From: Qipengyuania aquimaris
Lineage (GTDB): Bacteria > Pseudomonadota > Alphaproteobacteria > Sphingomonadales > Sphingomonadaceae
Assembly: GCF_009827445.1 (NCBI RefSeq)
Contig: NZ_WTYI01000001.1
Span: 1,516,381 to 1,580,380 of the forward strand
Reading direction: 5' to 3'
DNA: 64,000 nucleotides
The translations under genes were made by a program, and so were the position numbers. The first letter of the stretch is position 1. Every line of letters starts with the position of its first letter. The notes under the pieces were generated by a model. It ran no database searches, had not been told where the DNA came from, and was given only the letters and a program-made list of their open reading frames with translations. This document shows positions 47,996-56,152 of this stretch, piece by piece.

Positions 47996-48709
47996 ATGCA
48001 CGACCAGATTTTCACCTACGTTTTGCTTGCCGGATTGGCAATCGGCCTGCTGTGGGCGGCGTTTACCGACCTGCGCAGCCGCACCATCGGCAATCGCCTG
48101 AACATCGCGATCGCCGCCGGCGCTCCGCTGTTCTGGTGGGCCAGCGGGCTGGACCTGTGGCCGGGCGTCGCCATGCAGTTCGGAATGGCTGCAGCGACCT
48201 TTGCGGTGTGCTGCCTGTTCTTTGCCCTGCGCCAGATGGGCGGCGGCGACGTGAAGCTGCTGACCGCGCTGGCTTTGTGGTTCCCGCCGACCAATTTCGT
48301 CGTCCTCGTCATCATCATGGCGATGGCCGGCTGGGTCCTGACGCTTGCCATGGGCATGTGGGGCGTTGCCCATTCGCGCGTGGTCGGCGGAAAGCCGGTA
48401 CGCGATACGGTGCTGCTGGGTGCCTTTACCCTCGTCGCCGCGAATTTCGCCAGCGCCGTTCTGGGCGGACCGAAACTGGCCATTCCTTCCGCAATCATAG
48501 AGCCGCTGGCAGCCAATGGCGCGACCTCCTTACTGGTCGCCCTGGTGCCGGTCGCGATTCTCGCATTCGTTACGCTGGCATCGATCAAGATCATCCGCCG
48601 ACATGACCAGCAACCACGCATTCCATACGGACTCGCCATTGCCGTCGCAGGGCTCTGGGTCGTCGGCGGCGGGTTCGTCACACAAATTTCTGAAGCCGGG
48701 ATCGGCTGA
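47996..48709 (+). CDS. cpaA: Prepilin peptidase CpaA/TadV
   Basis: Inner-membrane aspartic peptidase (A24) that cleaves Flp prepilin leader peptides. The 237-residue protein has about seven membrane segments. The catalytic pair is Asp25 (FTDLRSR) and Asp85 in MGGGDVKLL, the family GxGD motif. ATG at 47996 has GGGGAC upstream and fits CpaA length; the longer frame was rejected. A CCCGATT/AATCGGG hairpin (48713-48732) follows, with no T-run. It opens the cluster, 91 bases ahead of cpaB. Confidence 0.93.
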   Translation: MHDQIFTYVLLAGLAIGLLWAAFTDLRSRTIGNRLNIAIAAGAPLFWWASGLDLWPGVAMQFGMAAATFAVCCLFFALRQMGGGDVKLLTALALWFPPTNFVVLVIIMAMAGWVLTLAMGMWGVAHSRVVGGKPVRDTVLLGAFTLVAANFASAVLGGPKLAIPSAIIEPLAANGATSLLVALVPVAILAFVTLASIKIIRRHDQQPRIPYGLAIAVAGLWVVGGGFVTQISEAGIG

Positions 48710-48800
48710 CAACCCGATTTTAACCAATCGGGGTCTAGACACGGAAACCATAGCTGTCCGCACTCAAACTACGCGGGCCATATGAGGGGGCTTAAACGCC

Positions 48801-49919
48801 ATGGATAGGAAGAAGCTGGTTCTGCTGGTTGGTGCGCTGGTCGTTGCGATCGGTACGGCACTTGTTGCCCGCAGCATGTTCGCAGGAGCATCCGCTCCGC
48901 AGGCCAACGCGGCATCGCAAGTCGAAGCTGCAGGGCCCAAGGTTCTGGTTGCGCAGCGTGCGCTGCCGACCGGTACGATCATCACTGCAGATGCCATCGG
49001 CTATCAGCTGTGGCCGGAGGAGCTGGTTCAGGATGCCTACTTCCTGGACGGCGAGGCCGACATCACCAAGCTGATCGGGACGGTTGTTCGCCATCCTGTG
49101 ACTGCCGGTGAACCGGTGACCCAGGGTTCGCTGGTGAGCCCGGGCGACCGCGGCTTCCTTGCAGCGGCCCTCACTCCCGGCATGCGCGCCATCACGGTAC
49201 CCGTCGATGCGAAGAGCGGCGTTGCCGGCTTCGTCTTCCCGGGCGACCGCGTCGACATGGTCCTGACCCAGACGGTCCAGGGCACTAACGGCCAGGCGCT
49301 GAAGACGTCGGAAACCATCCTTCGTAACCTTCGTGTCCTGGCAACCGACCAGTCGACCACGCAGGAAACCGTCGATGGTGTGACGCAGGTCAAGGCCTTC
49401 CGCACGGTCACTATGGAAGTGACCCCGAAGATCGCCGAAAAGGTCGCCGTTGCGCAGACGATCGGCACGCTGAGCCTCGCTCTGCGCGCTATCGCCGACA
49501 GCGAAGGCGAACTCGAACGTGCCCTCGCCTCGGGCGAAGTCAGCATCCCCGACGATGCGACGCCCGAAGAGGAAGAGCGTATCCTTCGCACCGCCATGGG
49601 TCGTCCCGACGACAGCCGCGGCACCTATGTCACGGGCGGCGATGTCTCGCGCTTCCAGCGTAGCTCGATGCCGCCGCGCGGCGGGGCTGCACCGCAGTCG
49701 AGCAACGACGGTCGCACTTTCTCGCACACGTCGGGTGCTACCACCACGACATCGGCTCCGGTGAGCCGCGGTCCGATGGTTCGCGTGACGCGCGGCAAGA
49801 CCACCGAAGCGGTTCCGCTTTCGATGGGCAGTGCAGTGCGCGGTATGAACGCCGCAGTCGGTAACGGTGCAGGCCGCGTCGGGGAAACCGCCCCGGTCGC
49901 ACTCAGCACCCTTCGCTAA
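48801..49919 (+). CDS. cpaB: Flp pilus assembly protein CpaB/RcpC
   Basis: Periplasmic SAF-domain protein that supports the secretin. The 372-residue protein has an N-terminal membrane anchor (about 5-26) and a SAF domain near 48-110 (VLVAQRALPTGTIITADAI) followed by the CpaB core to about 240 (VDAKSGVAGFVFPGDRVDMVL). The C-terminal 120 residues are a low-complexity Ser/Thr/Arg/Gly tail, longer than the Caulobacter form. It lies 39 bases before cpaC, with codon choice richer in GGT/CGT/GCT than neighbouring genes, suggesting strong expression. Confidence 0.94.
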   Translation: MDRKKLVLLVGALVVAIGTALVARSMFAGASAPQANAASQVEAAGPKVLVAQRALPTGTIITADAIGYQLWPEELVQDAYFLDGEADITKLIGTVVRHPVTAGEPVTQGSLVSPGDRGFLAAALTPGMRAITVPVDAKSGVAGFVFPGDRVDMVLTQTVQGTNGQALKTSETILRNLRVLATDQSTTQETVDGVTQVKAFRTVTMEVTPKIAEKVAVAQTIGTLSLALRAIADSEGELERALASGEVSIPDDATPEEEERILRTAMGRPDDSRGTYVTGGDVSRFQRSSMPPRGGAAPQSSNDGRTFSHTSGATTTTSAPVSRGPMVRVTRGKTTEAVPLSMGSAVRGMNAAVGNGAGRVGETAPVALSTLR

Positions 49920-49958
49920 GAATTCAAGAGCTCAGGAAGCCATTCAGGGGGCAATTCC

Positions 49959-51533
49959 ATGAAACGTCGTCTTTCCACCAAACTGCTGCTTGCCGGACTG
50001 GCCCTCGCGCCGCTGGCTGCCGCTCCGACGACCACGGCCACGGCCCAGTCGGTCGTTAGCCCGAGCCAGGACATCGTCCTCTCGATCGGTCGCGGTGAGC
50101 TCATCAACGTGCCCGGCGCGATGACCGATGTGTTCATCTCCAACGAGAATGTTGCCGATGTCCAGGTCAAGTCGCAGCGCCAGCTGTACCTGTTCGGTCG
50201 TTCGGGCGGCGAGACCACGGTCTACGCCAGCAACGCTCGCGGTGACATCATCTGGTCGGCCAATGTGCGCGTCGGTTCTAACATCGGCAGCATCGACCAG
50301 ATGCTCGCTCTCGCCATGCCGGAAGCGAAGATCAACGTCGCTACCATGGGCAGCAACGTCGTTCTGCTGACGGGCACGGTTGCCGCACCCGAAGATGCCG
50401 CCGAGGCCCAGGCTCTCGTCGAAGCATTCGTCGGCGAGGAAACCAATGTCATCAGCCGCCTGCGCATGGCGACGCCGCTGCAGGTCAACCTGCAGGTCCG
50501 CATCGCCGAAGTCAGCCGCTCGGTCGTTCGCGCTCTTGGCGTGAACCTCCAGTCGCTCGACAGCACCAGCGGTTTTAAGTTCGGCATTGGTCAGGGTCGT
50601 GCAGCGAAGCTGTTCTCGCCCGGAACGACGCTCGGCATGAACGCCAATACGGTGGACGTGTTCACCGACCCGTCGACCGGTGAATCGGTCGAAGTTCCGG
50701 CAACCTCGATCCTCGGTGCGGACCTCGGCAGCACGCTCGGCTTTGCTGGCAAGCTGCTCGGCCTCGACATCGGCGGCGCGCTCGACCTTGCGGAAACGCA
50801 GGGCCTCGTGACCACGCTGTCGCAGCCGAACCTGACCGCGCTTTCGGGCGAAACCGCCGAATTCCTTGCCGGTGGTGAATTCCCGATCCCGCTCAACCAG
50901 GGCCTCGGCACCACGACCATCGAATACAAGAACTACGGTGTGAGCCTCGCCTACACTCCGACCGTCCTTTCGAATGGCCGGATCTCGATCCGCGTTCGTC
51001 CGGAAGTCTCGGAACTGTCGGCGCAGGGCGCGATCGAATTCGAAGGCTTCCGCGTTCCCGCGCTTATCACGCGCCGTGCGGAAACGACCGTGGAACTCGG
51101 CTCCGGCCAGAGCTTCATGATCGCTGGCCTTTTGTCGAACAACGCATCGAACCAGATCGAAAAGGCTCCGGGCCTCGGTGACATCCCGATCCTCGGCAAC
51201 CTGTTCCGCTCGACCGACTATCGTCGCGGCGAAACCGAGCTGGTCATCGTGATCACGCCGTATCTGGTGAAGCCGGTCAATGCGAGCGACATCCGCCTGC
51301 CGACCGACGGCTTCCAGAAGCCGACCGAATTCGACCGCCTGCTGCGCTACCGCGAAGCCGACGGTGTGACCGGTGGCCAGGGACGTCCGCTCCCGACCGT
51401 CAGCGGCGCTACCAATTCGGCACCGCAGATCTCTTACGAGGGATCGGACGCAGGTGAACAGGTCGCCATGCCTTCCGAGGCGCGCCGCGACGAGAAGACC
51501 GCCGCTGCCAAGCCCGGCTTCAGCTTCGAATAA
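49959..51533 (+). CDS. cpaC: Flp pilus secretin CpaC/RcpA
   Basis: Outer-membrane secretin through which the pilus passes. The 524-residue protein has a signal peptide to about 32, an N-terminal N0-like region (SIGRGELINVPGAMTDVFISN), a BON-like segment near 110, and the secretin core. The core includes the secretin signature near 405-435 (GDIPILGNLFRS, ETELVIVITPYLV). It is followed 11 bases later by cpaD. The gene is typical of alphaproteobacterial Tad clusters. Confidence 0.96.
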   Translation: MKRRLSTKLLLAGLALAPLAAAPTTTATAQSVVSPSQDIVLSIGRGELINVPGAMTDVFISNENVADVQVKSQRQLYLFGRSGGETTVYASNARGDIIWSANVRVGSNIGSIDQMLALAMPEAKINVATMGSNVVLLTGTVAAPEDAAEAQALVEAFVGEETNVISRLRMATPLQVNLQVRIAEVSRSVVRALGVNLQSLDSTSGFKFGIGQGRAAKLFSPGTTLGMNANTVDVFTDPSTGESVEVPATSILGADLGSTLGFAGKLLGLDIGGALDLAETQGLVTTLSQPNLTALSGETAEFLAGGEFPIPLNQGLGTTTIEYKNYGVSLAYTPTVLSNGRISIRVRPEVSELSAQGAIEFEGFRVPALITRRAETTVELGSGQSFMIAGLLSNNASNQIEKAPGLGDIPILGNLFRSTDYRRGETELVIVITPYLVKPVNASDIRLPTDGFQKPTEFDRLLRYREADGVTGGQGRPLPTVSGATNSAPQISYEGSDAGEQVAMPSEARRDEKTAAAKPGFSFE

Positions 51534-51544
51534 GGGGACGAGAC

Positions 51545-52198
51545 ATGCCTAAAGCAATCAATCGCAAGCTCACCGCTTCGCTCGCAGCCTCGCTCGCCCT
51601 GACATTGGGCGCCTGTGGCGGCATGAACATGGACAACCGCACGCTCTACAGCGTGAAGCAGCCGGTCGTTGAACGCTCGAACTATACGCTCGACGTGGCC
51701 ACCAACGCCGATGGCCTGCCCATCTCCGAGCAGCAGCGTCTCGCCGGCTGGTTCGAAAGCATGGACCTTCGTTACGGCGACCGCGTTGCCGTCGAAGATG
51801 CCACCGCTTCTGCTGCCGTGCGCGAAGATGTTGCCGAACTGGCAGGCCGCTATGGCATCCTGCTTGCAGAAGGCACCCCGGTTACGACCGGCTATGCCGA
51901 ACCCGGCCAGGCCCGCATCGTCATCACGCGTTCGACCGCTTCGATGCCGCAATGCCCGGACTGGTCGCACACGGCCGAAGCCAACGAGAAGAACGCCACC
52001 AATCCGAATTACGGATGCGCGGTTTATGGCAATCTCGCCGGCATGGTCGCCAATCCGGAAGACCTGATCCAGGGCCAGCAGGGCACTGGAGAGACCGTCG
52101 TTACCACCTCGACCAAGGCCATCAGGGCCTATCGTGACGCAGAGCCGACCGGTGTGGACGGCCTGGCGACGATCAGCACGACCGAAGGAGGGTCCTAA
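51545..52198 (+). CDS. cpaD: Pilus assembly lipoprotein CpaD
   Basis: 217-residue lipoprotein found in alphaproteobacterial Flp clusters and thought to help the secretin. The signal ends in LTLGAC (lipid on Cys24). The CpaD domain includes ARIVITRSTASMPQCPDWS and TNPNYGCAVYGNLAGMVANPEDLIQG, with a likely disulfide between Cys in PQCPDWS and NYGCAV. It lies between cpaC and cpaE, three bases ahead of the latter. Confidence 0.94.
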   Translation: MPKAINRKLTASLAASLALTLGACGGMNMDNRTLYSVKQPVVERSNYTLDVATNADGLPISEQQRLAGWFESMDLRYGDRVAVEDATASAAVREDVAELAGRYGILLAEGTPVTTGYAEPGQARIVITRSTASMPQCPDWSHTAEANEKNATNPNYGCAVYGNLAGMVANPEDLIQGQQGTGETVVTTSTKAIRAYRDAEPTGVDGLATISTTEGGS

Positions 52199-52201
52199 AC
52201 C

Positions 52202-53485
52202 ATGAGCGCTTCCTTGAAATCCAGCATGCCGGGCAATCGCGATCCGTTCGCCGCCTTCATGTGCGACGAAACGGCGCTGGATGTCCTGCGTCCGGTCGTG
52301 ATCGAACTCGGCTGGCAACCTGAGAAATGCAACAAGGGCGGTCTGCGCAACGCGATCCAGTCCCTGTCGGTTTCGGCCAGCCCGAACATCCTGATGGTCG
52401 ACCTGTCGGAAAGCGGCGATCCGCTGAACGACATCAACGCCCTCGCCGAGGTCTGCGAACCCGGCACGGTGGTGATCGCGGTCGGCCAGGTCAACGATGT
52501 GCGCCTCTATCGCGACCTGCTCGCCAGCGGCATCCACGACTACCTGCTGAAGCCGCTTTCGGCTGCGGTCCTGCGCGATTCGCTCAACGCGGCACAGGCC
52601 GTCTTCATGGCCCCGCGCGGCGGTGAAGGGGAACAGGCCCAGCGTCACATCTCGACCGCCGTGGTCGGCACTCGTGGCGGTGTTGGTGCCTCGACGATCG
52701 CGACCTCGCTTGCCTGGATGTATGCGGAAAAGCACATGCCGACCGCACTGCTCGACCTCGACGTGCATTTCGGCACCGGCGCGCTCACGCTCGACCTTGA
52801 GCCGGGTCGCGGCCTGACCGATGCAATCGACAACCCCAGCCGCATCGACGGCCTGTTTATCGAACGCGCCATGATCCGCGCGAACGACAACCTGGCCATC
52901 CTGTCGGCAGAAGCGCCGATCAATTCGCCGCTGATGACCGATGGCTCGGCATTCCTGCAGCTGCAGGAAGAATTCCGCCACGCTTTCGAGATGACGCTGG
53001 TGGATATGCCGCGCAACATGCTGATCAACTTCCCGCACCTGCTGAACGACGTGAATGTCGTGACGCTGGTCACAGAAATGACGCTGGCTTCCGCCCGCGA
53101 CACGATCCGCATCCTGTCCTGGCTCAAGACCAATGCCGCGCACGCCACTCCGGTAATCGTGGCCAACAAGGTCCAGCCCGGTGCTGCGGAAATCAGCAAG
53201 GCCGATTTCGAAGCGTCGATCGAACGGCAGATCGATATCTCGATCCCGTACGACCAGAAGGCCGCTGCCAATGCTGCAAAGCTCGGCAAAACCTTCGTCG
53301 ACGCCAACGGATCGAGCAAGGCGACCGCTGCGATCAAGCAATTGTCGACCCGCATCATCGGCCTCGGCGACGAGGAAAGCGAGGAAGCGGCGCTGGTCGG
53401 TGGCGGCAAGAAGTCGCTGCTGGGCAACTTCGACATCAAGTCGCTGCTCGCCAAGAAAGACAAGGGCCAGGTCGAAGAGGTCTGA
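52202..53485 (+). CDS. cpaE: Pilus assembly protein CpaE (ParA/MinD-like)
   Basis: 427-residue positioning protein of Tad systems, with an atypical receiver-like N-terminal domain (about 20-130) and a MinD-like C-terminal domain. The deviant P-loop reads GTRGGVGAST (about 159-168), lacking both signature lysines of MinD (KGGVGKT). This is the usual CpaE form, so ATP use may differ. The later ALLDLDVHFG and LVDMPRN are the other nucleotide motifs. Its stop is followed by an 85-base gap before tadB where cpaF is missing. Confidence 0.95.
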   Translation: MSASLKSSMPGNRDPFAAFMCDETALDVLRPVVIELGWQPEKCNKGGLRNAIQSLSVSASPNILMVDLSESGDPLNDINALAEVCEPGTVVIAVGQVNDVRLYRDLLASGIHDYLLKPLSAAVLRDSLNAAQAVFMAPRGGEGEQAQRHISTAVVGTRGGVGASTIATSLAWMYAEKHMPTALLDLDVHFGTGALTLDLEPGRGLTDAIDNPSRIDGLFIERAMIRANDNLAILSAEAPINSPLMTDGSAFLQLQEEFRHAFEMTLVDMPRNMLINFPHLLNDVNVVTLVTEMTLASARDTIRILSWLKTNAAHATPVIVANKVQPGAAEISKADFEASIERQIDISIPYDQKAAANAAKLGKTFVDANGSSKATAAIKQLSTRIIGLGDEESEEAALVGGGKKSLLGNFDIKSLLAKKDKGQVEEV

Positions 53486-53504
53486 ACGGGGAAGCAGGAG
53501 TGAC

Positions 53505-53543
53505 ATGGCTCTGATCGGCCGCGTCACTCCATCCTCATGGTAA
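53505..53543 (+). CDS. Mini-ORF (12 residues) in the place of cpaF
   Basis: ATG with AGGAG four bases ahead, then eleven codons and TAA, giving MALIGRVTPSSW. It lies 19 bases after cpaE and 27 bases before tadB. It may be a leader peptide, a coupling device, or the relic of a deleted cpaF start. It may also be chance: no homology can be judged from twelve residues. Confidence 0.25.
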   Translation: MALIGRVTPSSW

Positions 53544-53570
53544 GTTTACGGTACGGGACGGAGAGACACG

Positions 53571-54542
53571 ATGAACATTGTCCAGCTCATGCTGGTAGCC
53601 GGCGGGATCCTCGCGCTGCTCGTGCTCGGATACATGGCGTTCGCAGGTCCCGATGCGGGCAAGCAGAGCCAGCGTCGCCTACAGCAACTGCGTTTCCGTC
53701 ACTCGGAAAGCACCGACGCGAAGGTCGAATCGCAGCTCAAGAAGGCGATCGCCGCCCGTAAGCCCAAGCAATTCAGGCAGGCTGGTTCGGGTTCGCGTAT
53801 CGAAGCCCTCGCCATCCGCCTTGATCGTACCGGAAAAGGCTGGACGCTCAGCCAGTACGGCTATGCATCGCTCGGCCTTGGTCTGGTCGCCGCACTCGCG
53901 ATCTTCCTCAAGTCGGGCTCGCTCGGCCTTGCGCTTGGCATCGGCGTATTCGTCGGCGCTGGTATACCGCACTTCGTGGTGAGCCGCGCGATCAAGAAGC
54001 GTACCAACCAGTTCAACACGAAGTTTCCCGATGCGATCGAATTACTCGTTCGCGGCCTTCGCTCCGGTCTTCCGGTGACCGAGACCCTCGCCGTCGTGGC
54101 GCAGGAAGTGCCCGGACCTGTCGGCGTGGAGTTCAAGGGCATCGTCGAGCGCATCAAGATCGGCCGCACCATGGAGGACTCGCTCCAGCAGACTGCCGAC
54201 CGTCTCGGCATCCCCGAATTCAACTTCTTCTGCATCACGCTCGCCATCCAGCGCGAAACCGGTGGTAACCTGGCAGAGACGCTGTCCAACCTTTCGGACG
54301 TGCTGCGCAAGCGTGCCCAGATGAAGCTCAAGATCAAGGCGATGAGCTCGGAATCGAAGGCTTCGGCCTATATCGTCGGCGCCCTGCCCTTCATCGTCTT
54401 CGGCCTGATCTGGTGGATTAACCCGTCCTATATCGGCGCGTTCTTCACCGACGATCGTCTCACCGTGGCTGGCCTCGGTGGCCTGGTCTGGATGAGCATC
54501 GGGGCCTTCATCATGGCCAAGATGGTCAGTTTCGAAATCTAA
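53571..54542 (+). CDS. tadB: Flp pilus inner-membrane protein TadB
   Basis: 323-residue GspF-type platform protein of the Tad machine. One N-terminal membrane segment, a basic cytoplasmic stretch, two central segments, a T2SSF domain (IELLVRGLRSGLPVTETLAVVAQE near 160-185, and ETLSNLSDVLRKRAQMK) and two C-terminal helices are seen. It is paired with tadC, 19 bases downstream. The motor it would need, CpaF/TadA, is not encoded next to it. Confidence 0.94.
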   Translation: MNIVQLMLVAGGILALLVLGYMAFAGPDAGKQSQRRLQQLRFRHSESTDAKVESQLKKAIAARKPKQFRQAGSGSRIEALAIRLDRTGKGWTLSQYGYASLGLGLVAALAIFLKSGSLGLALGIGVFVGAGIPHFVVSRAIKKRTNQFNTKFPDAIELLVRGLRSGLPVTETLAVVAQEVPGPVGVEFKGIVERIKIGRTMEDSLQQTADRLGIPEFNFFCITLAIQRETGGNLAETLSNLSDVLRKRAQMKLKIKAMSSESKASAYIVGALPFIVFGLIWWINPSYIGAFFTDDRLTVAGLGGLVWMSIGAFIMAKMVSFEI

Positions 54543-54561
54543 GGCACGAGGAAGCGATATC

Positions 54562-55563
54562 ATGGAACCCGCAAGCGGCCCTACCCTCCTCGGCTTTGAC
54601 GTCATTCTCGTCGGCTCGATCCTTGCCGGGATCGCAGCACTGGCCGTCTTCGTGGCGATCTATTCGGCCGTCACGATCAAGGACCCGATGGCCAAGCGCG
54701 TGAAGGCGCTCGAAGGCCGTCGCGAGGAGCTCAAGCACGGTCTCGTCACGACCAGCGCCAAGAAGCGCCAGAGCCTCGTTCGCAAGAACGACACGGCCGA
54801 CAAGGTGAAAGACACGCTGGGCAGCATGAAGGTGCTGCAGCAGAGCCAGGTCGAGGACATGCAGCAGAAGCTGGCCTGGGCCGGCTATCGCAACAAGGAA
54901 ATCGCGGTCGTTCTTATCGGTCTGCGCATGGTCCTGCCGATTATCTTCGGCGGTATCGCCTTCACGATGCTCTATGTGGTCGAGATCTACCCCGACTGGC
55001 AGTTCAAGCGCGTGGCAGCTCTCGCTGCGGCGGTATTCGCCGGCTACAAGGGGCCTGAAATCTTCCTTTCGAACAAGTCGGCCAAGCGCACCGACGCGAT
55101 CCGTAAGGGCTTGCCCGACGCGCTCGACCTCTTGGTCATCTGCGCCGAAGCCGGTCTGACTGTCGACGCCGCATTCAACCGAGTCGCCAAGGAACTGGGC
55201 CGCGCCTATCCGGAACTGGGTGACGAATTTGCCCTGACCGCAATCGAGCTGTCGTTCCTCAACGAACGCAAGCAGGCATTCGACCACCTGGCCTACCGCG
55301 TAAACCTCGAAGCGGTTCAGGGCGTGGTGACCACGATGATCCAGACCGAACGCTACGGTACGCCACTGGCCAGTGCGCTGCGCGTACTGTCGGCAGAATT
55401 CCGTAACGAGCGCATGATGCGCGCCGAAGAGAAGGCCGCGCGTCTTCCGGCCATCATGACCGTTCCGCTCATCATGTTCATCCTGCCCGTGCTGTTCGTG
55501 GTCATTCTTGGGCCGGCAGCCTGTTCGATCGCAGACGCCTTCAGCGGCGGGGTCGGCAAGTAG
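54562..55563 (+). CDS. tadC: Flp pilus inner-membrane protein TadC
   Basis: 333-residue paralogue of TadB, forming the second platform subunit. It has an N-terminal membrane helix near 15-35, two central helices, the T2SSF motif GLPDALDLLVICAEAGLTVDAAFNRVA (near 180-205), and a C-terminal pair of helices. It is the last gene of the cluster; tandem hairpins and the convergent marR gene follow. No tadD, tadE or tadG follows in the window. Confidence 0.94.
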   Translation: MEPASGPTLLGFDVILVGSILAGIAALAVFVAIYSAVTIKDPMAKRVKALEGRREELKHGLVTTSAKKRQSLVRKNDTADKVKDTLGSMKVLQQSQVEDMQQKLAWAGYRNKEIAVVLIGLRMVLPIIFGGIAFTMLYVVEIYPDWQFKRVAALAAAVFAGYKGPEIFLSNKSAKRTDAIRKGLPDALDLLVICAEAGLTVDAAFNRVAKELGRAYPELGDEFALTAIELSFLNERKQAFDHLAYRVNLEAVQGVVTTMIQTERYGTPLASALRVLSAEFRNERMMRAEEKAARLPAIMTVPLIMFILPVLFVVILGPAACSIADAFSGGVGK

Positions 55564-55568
55564 GCCTG

Positions 55569-55587
55569 AAAAAACCCGAAAACGGGT
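55569..55587 (-). terminator. Intrinsic terminator of marR
   Basis: On the minus strand ACCCG, loop TTTT, CGGGT is followed at once by six T residues. It is a textbook short hairpin plus T-run, 28 bases after the marR stop. Confidence 0.75.
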
Positions 55588-55596
55588 CGCTCGAAA

Positions 55597-55632
55597 GAAA
55601 GCCTGGTCGACTTCCTAGTCGGCCAGGCTTTC
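55597..55632. terminator. Long hairpin between tadC and marR
   Basis: A 16-base stem with one G-T pair (GAAAGCCTGGTCGACT against AGTCGGCCAGGCTTTC) and a four-base TCCT loop. Its right arm encodes the last codons and the TAG of marR. On the minus strand it is followed by TTTC, then by the terminator at 55569. It probably serves both convergent genes. Confidence 0.55.
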
Positions 55633-56112
55633 TGCGTCGAAGTCCCCGGCGTTGTCGCGCACGCGCGAAAGCATATCGCGCAGCGCCACACGCTCGTCTT
55701 CACTCAGGACCGAGAACATTTCCTTCTCGATCTTGAGAGCCAGCGGCATGATGCCGGCGTGGACTGCCTTGCCTTCCGCCGTGAGTGCCAACAGGTGCGA
55801 GCGCCCATCCTTCGCATTGGGCGTGCGTTCGGCAAGCCCACGGCTTTCCAGCGTCTTGCAGGCACGGTTGACGGGTACCTTGTCCATCAGCGTCTGCTGC
55901 GACAATTCGCGCTGGGTCAGGGGGCCGCTGTCGCCGAGCACGGCCATGATCCGCCATTCGGTCGTCTTGAGCGCGAAACGCTTGCGATATTGTTCCGCAA
56001 TTCTTGTCGAGACCGCATTGGATGCGACCGAGAGCTGGTACGGCAGGAAATCGGCGAGGCGTTTGGCTGGCTGGCGGCTGGGCATGGCCGTAGCTGTAAT
56101 GCCCTCACCCAT
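55615..56112 (-). CDS. MarR-family transcriptional regulator
   Basis: 165-residue winged-helix repressor. Residues about 45-110 form the MarR domain: FALKTTEWRIMAVLGDSGPLTQRELSQQTLMDKVPVNRACKTLESRGLAERTPNAKDGRSHLLALTAEG-type pattern, with the wing around DGRSH. It has Ala/Pro-rich ends. It lies 40 bases downstream of the crotonase gene on the same strand and may regulate it, since MarR proteins often control adjacent aromatic or CoA-linked catabolic genes. The ligand is unknown. Confidence 0.92.
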   Translation of the reverse strand: MGEGITATAMPSRQPAKRLADFLPYQLSVASNAVSTRIAEQYRKRFALKTTEWRIMAVLGDSGPLTQRELSQQTLMDKVPVNRACKTLESRGLAERTPNAKDGRSHLLALTAEGKAVHAGIMPLALKIEKEMFSVLSEDERVALRDMLSRVRDNAGDFDAESLAD

Positions 56113-56152
56113 GATGGCAAGGCCGTTGCGCGTGTGACTATCTCATCTGCAA

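Noticed and set aside
51434..53527. 697-codon open frame antisense to cpaD and cpaE
   Set aside because: The sense genes are typical Tad proteins; no RBS or domain on the opposite strand.
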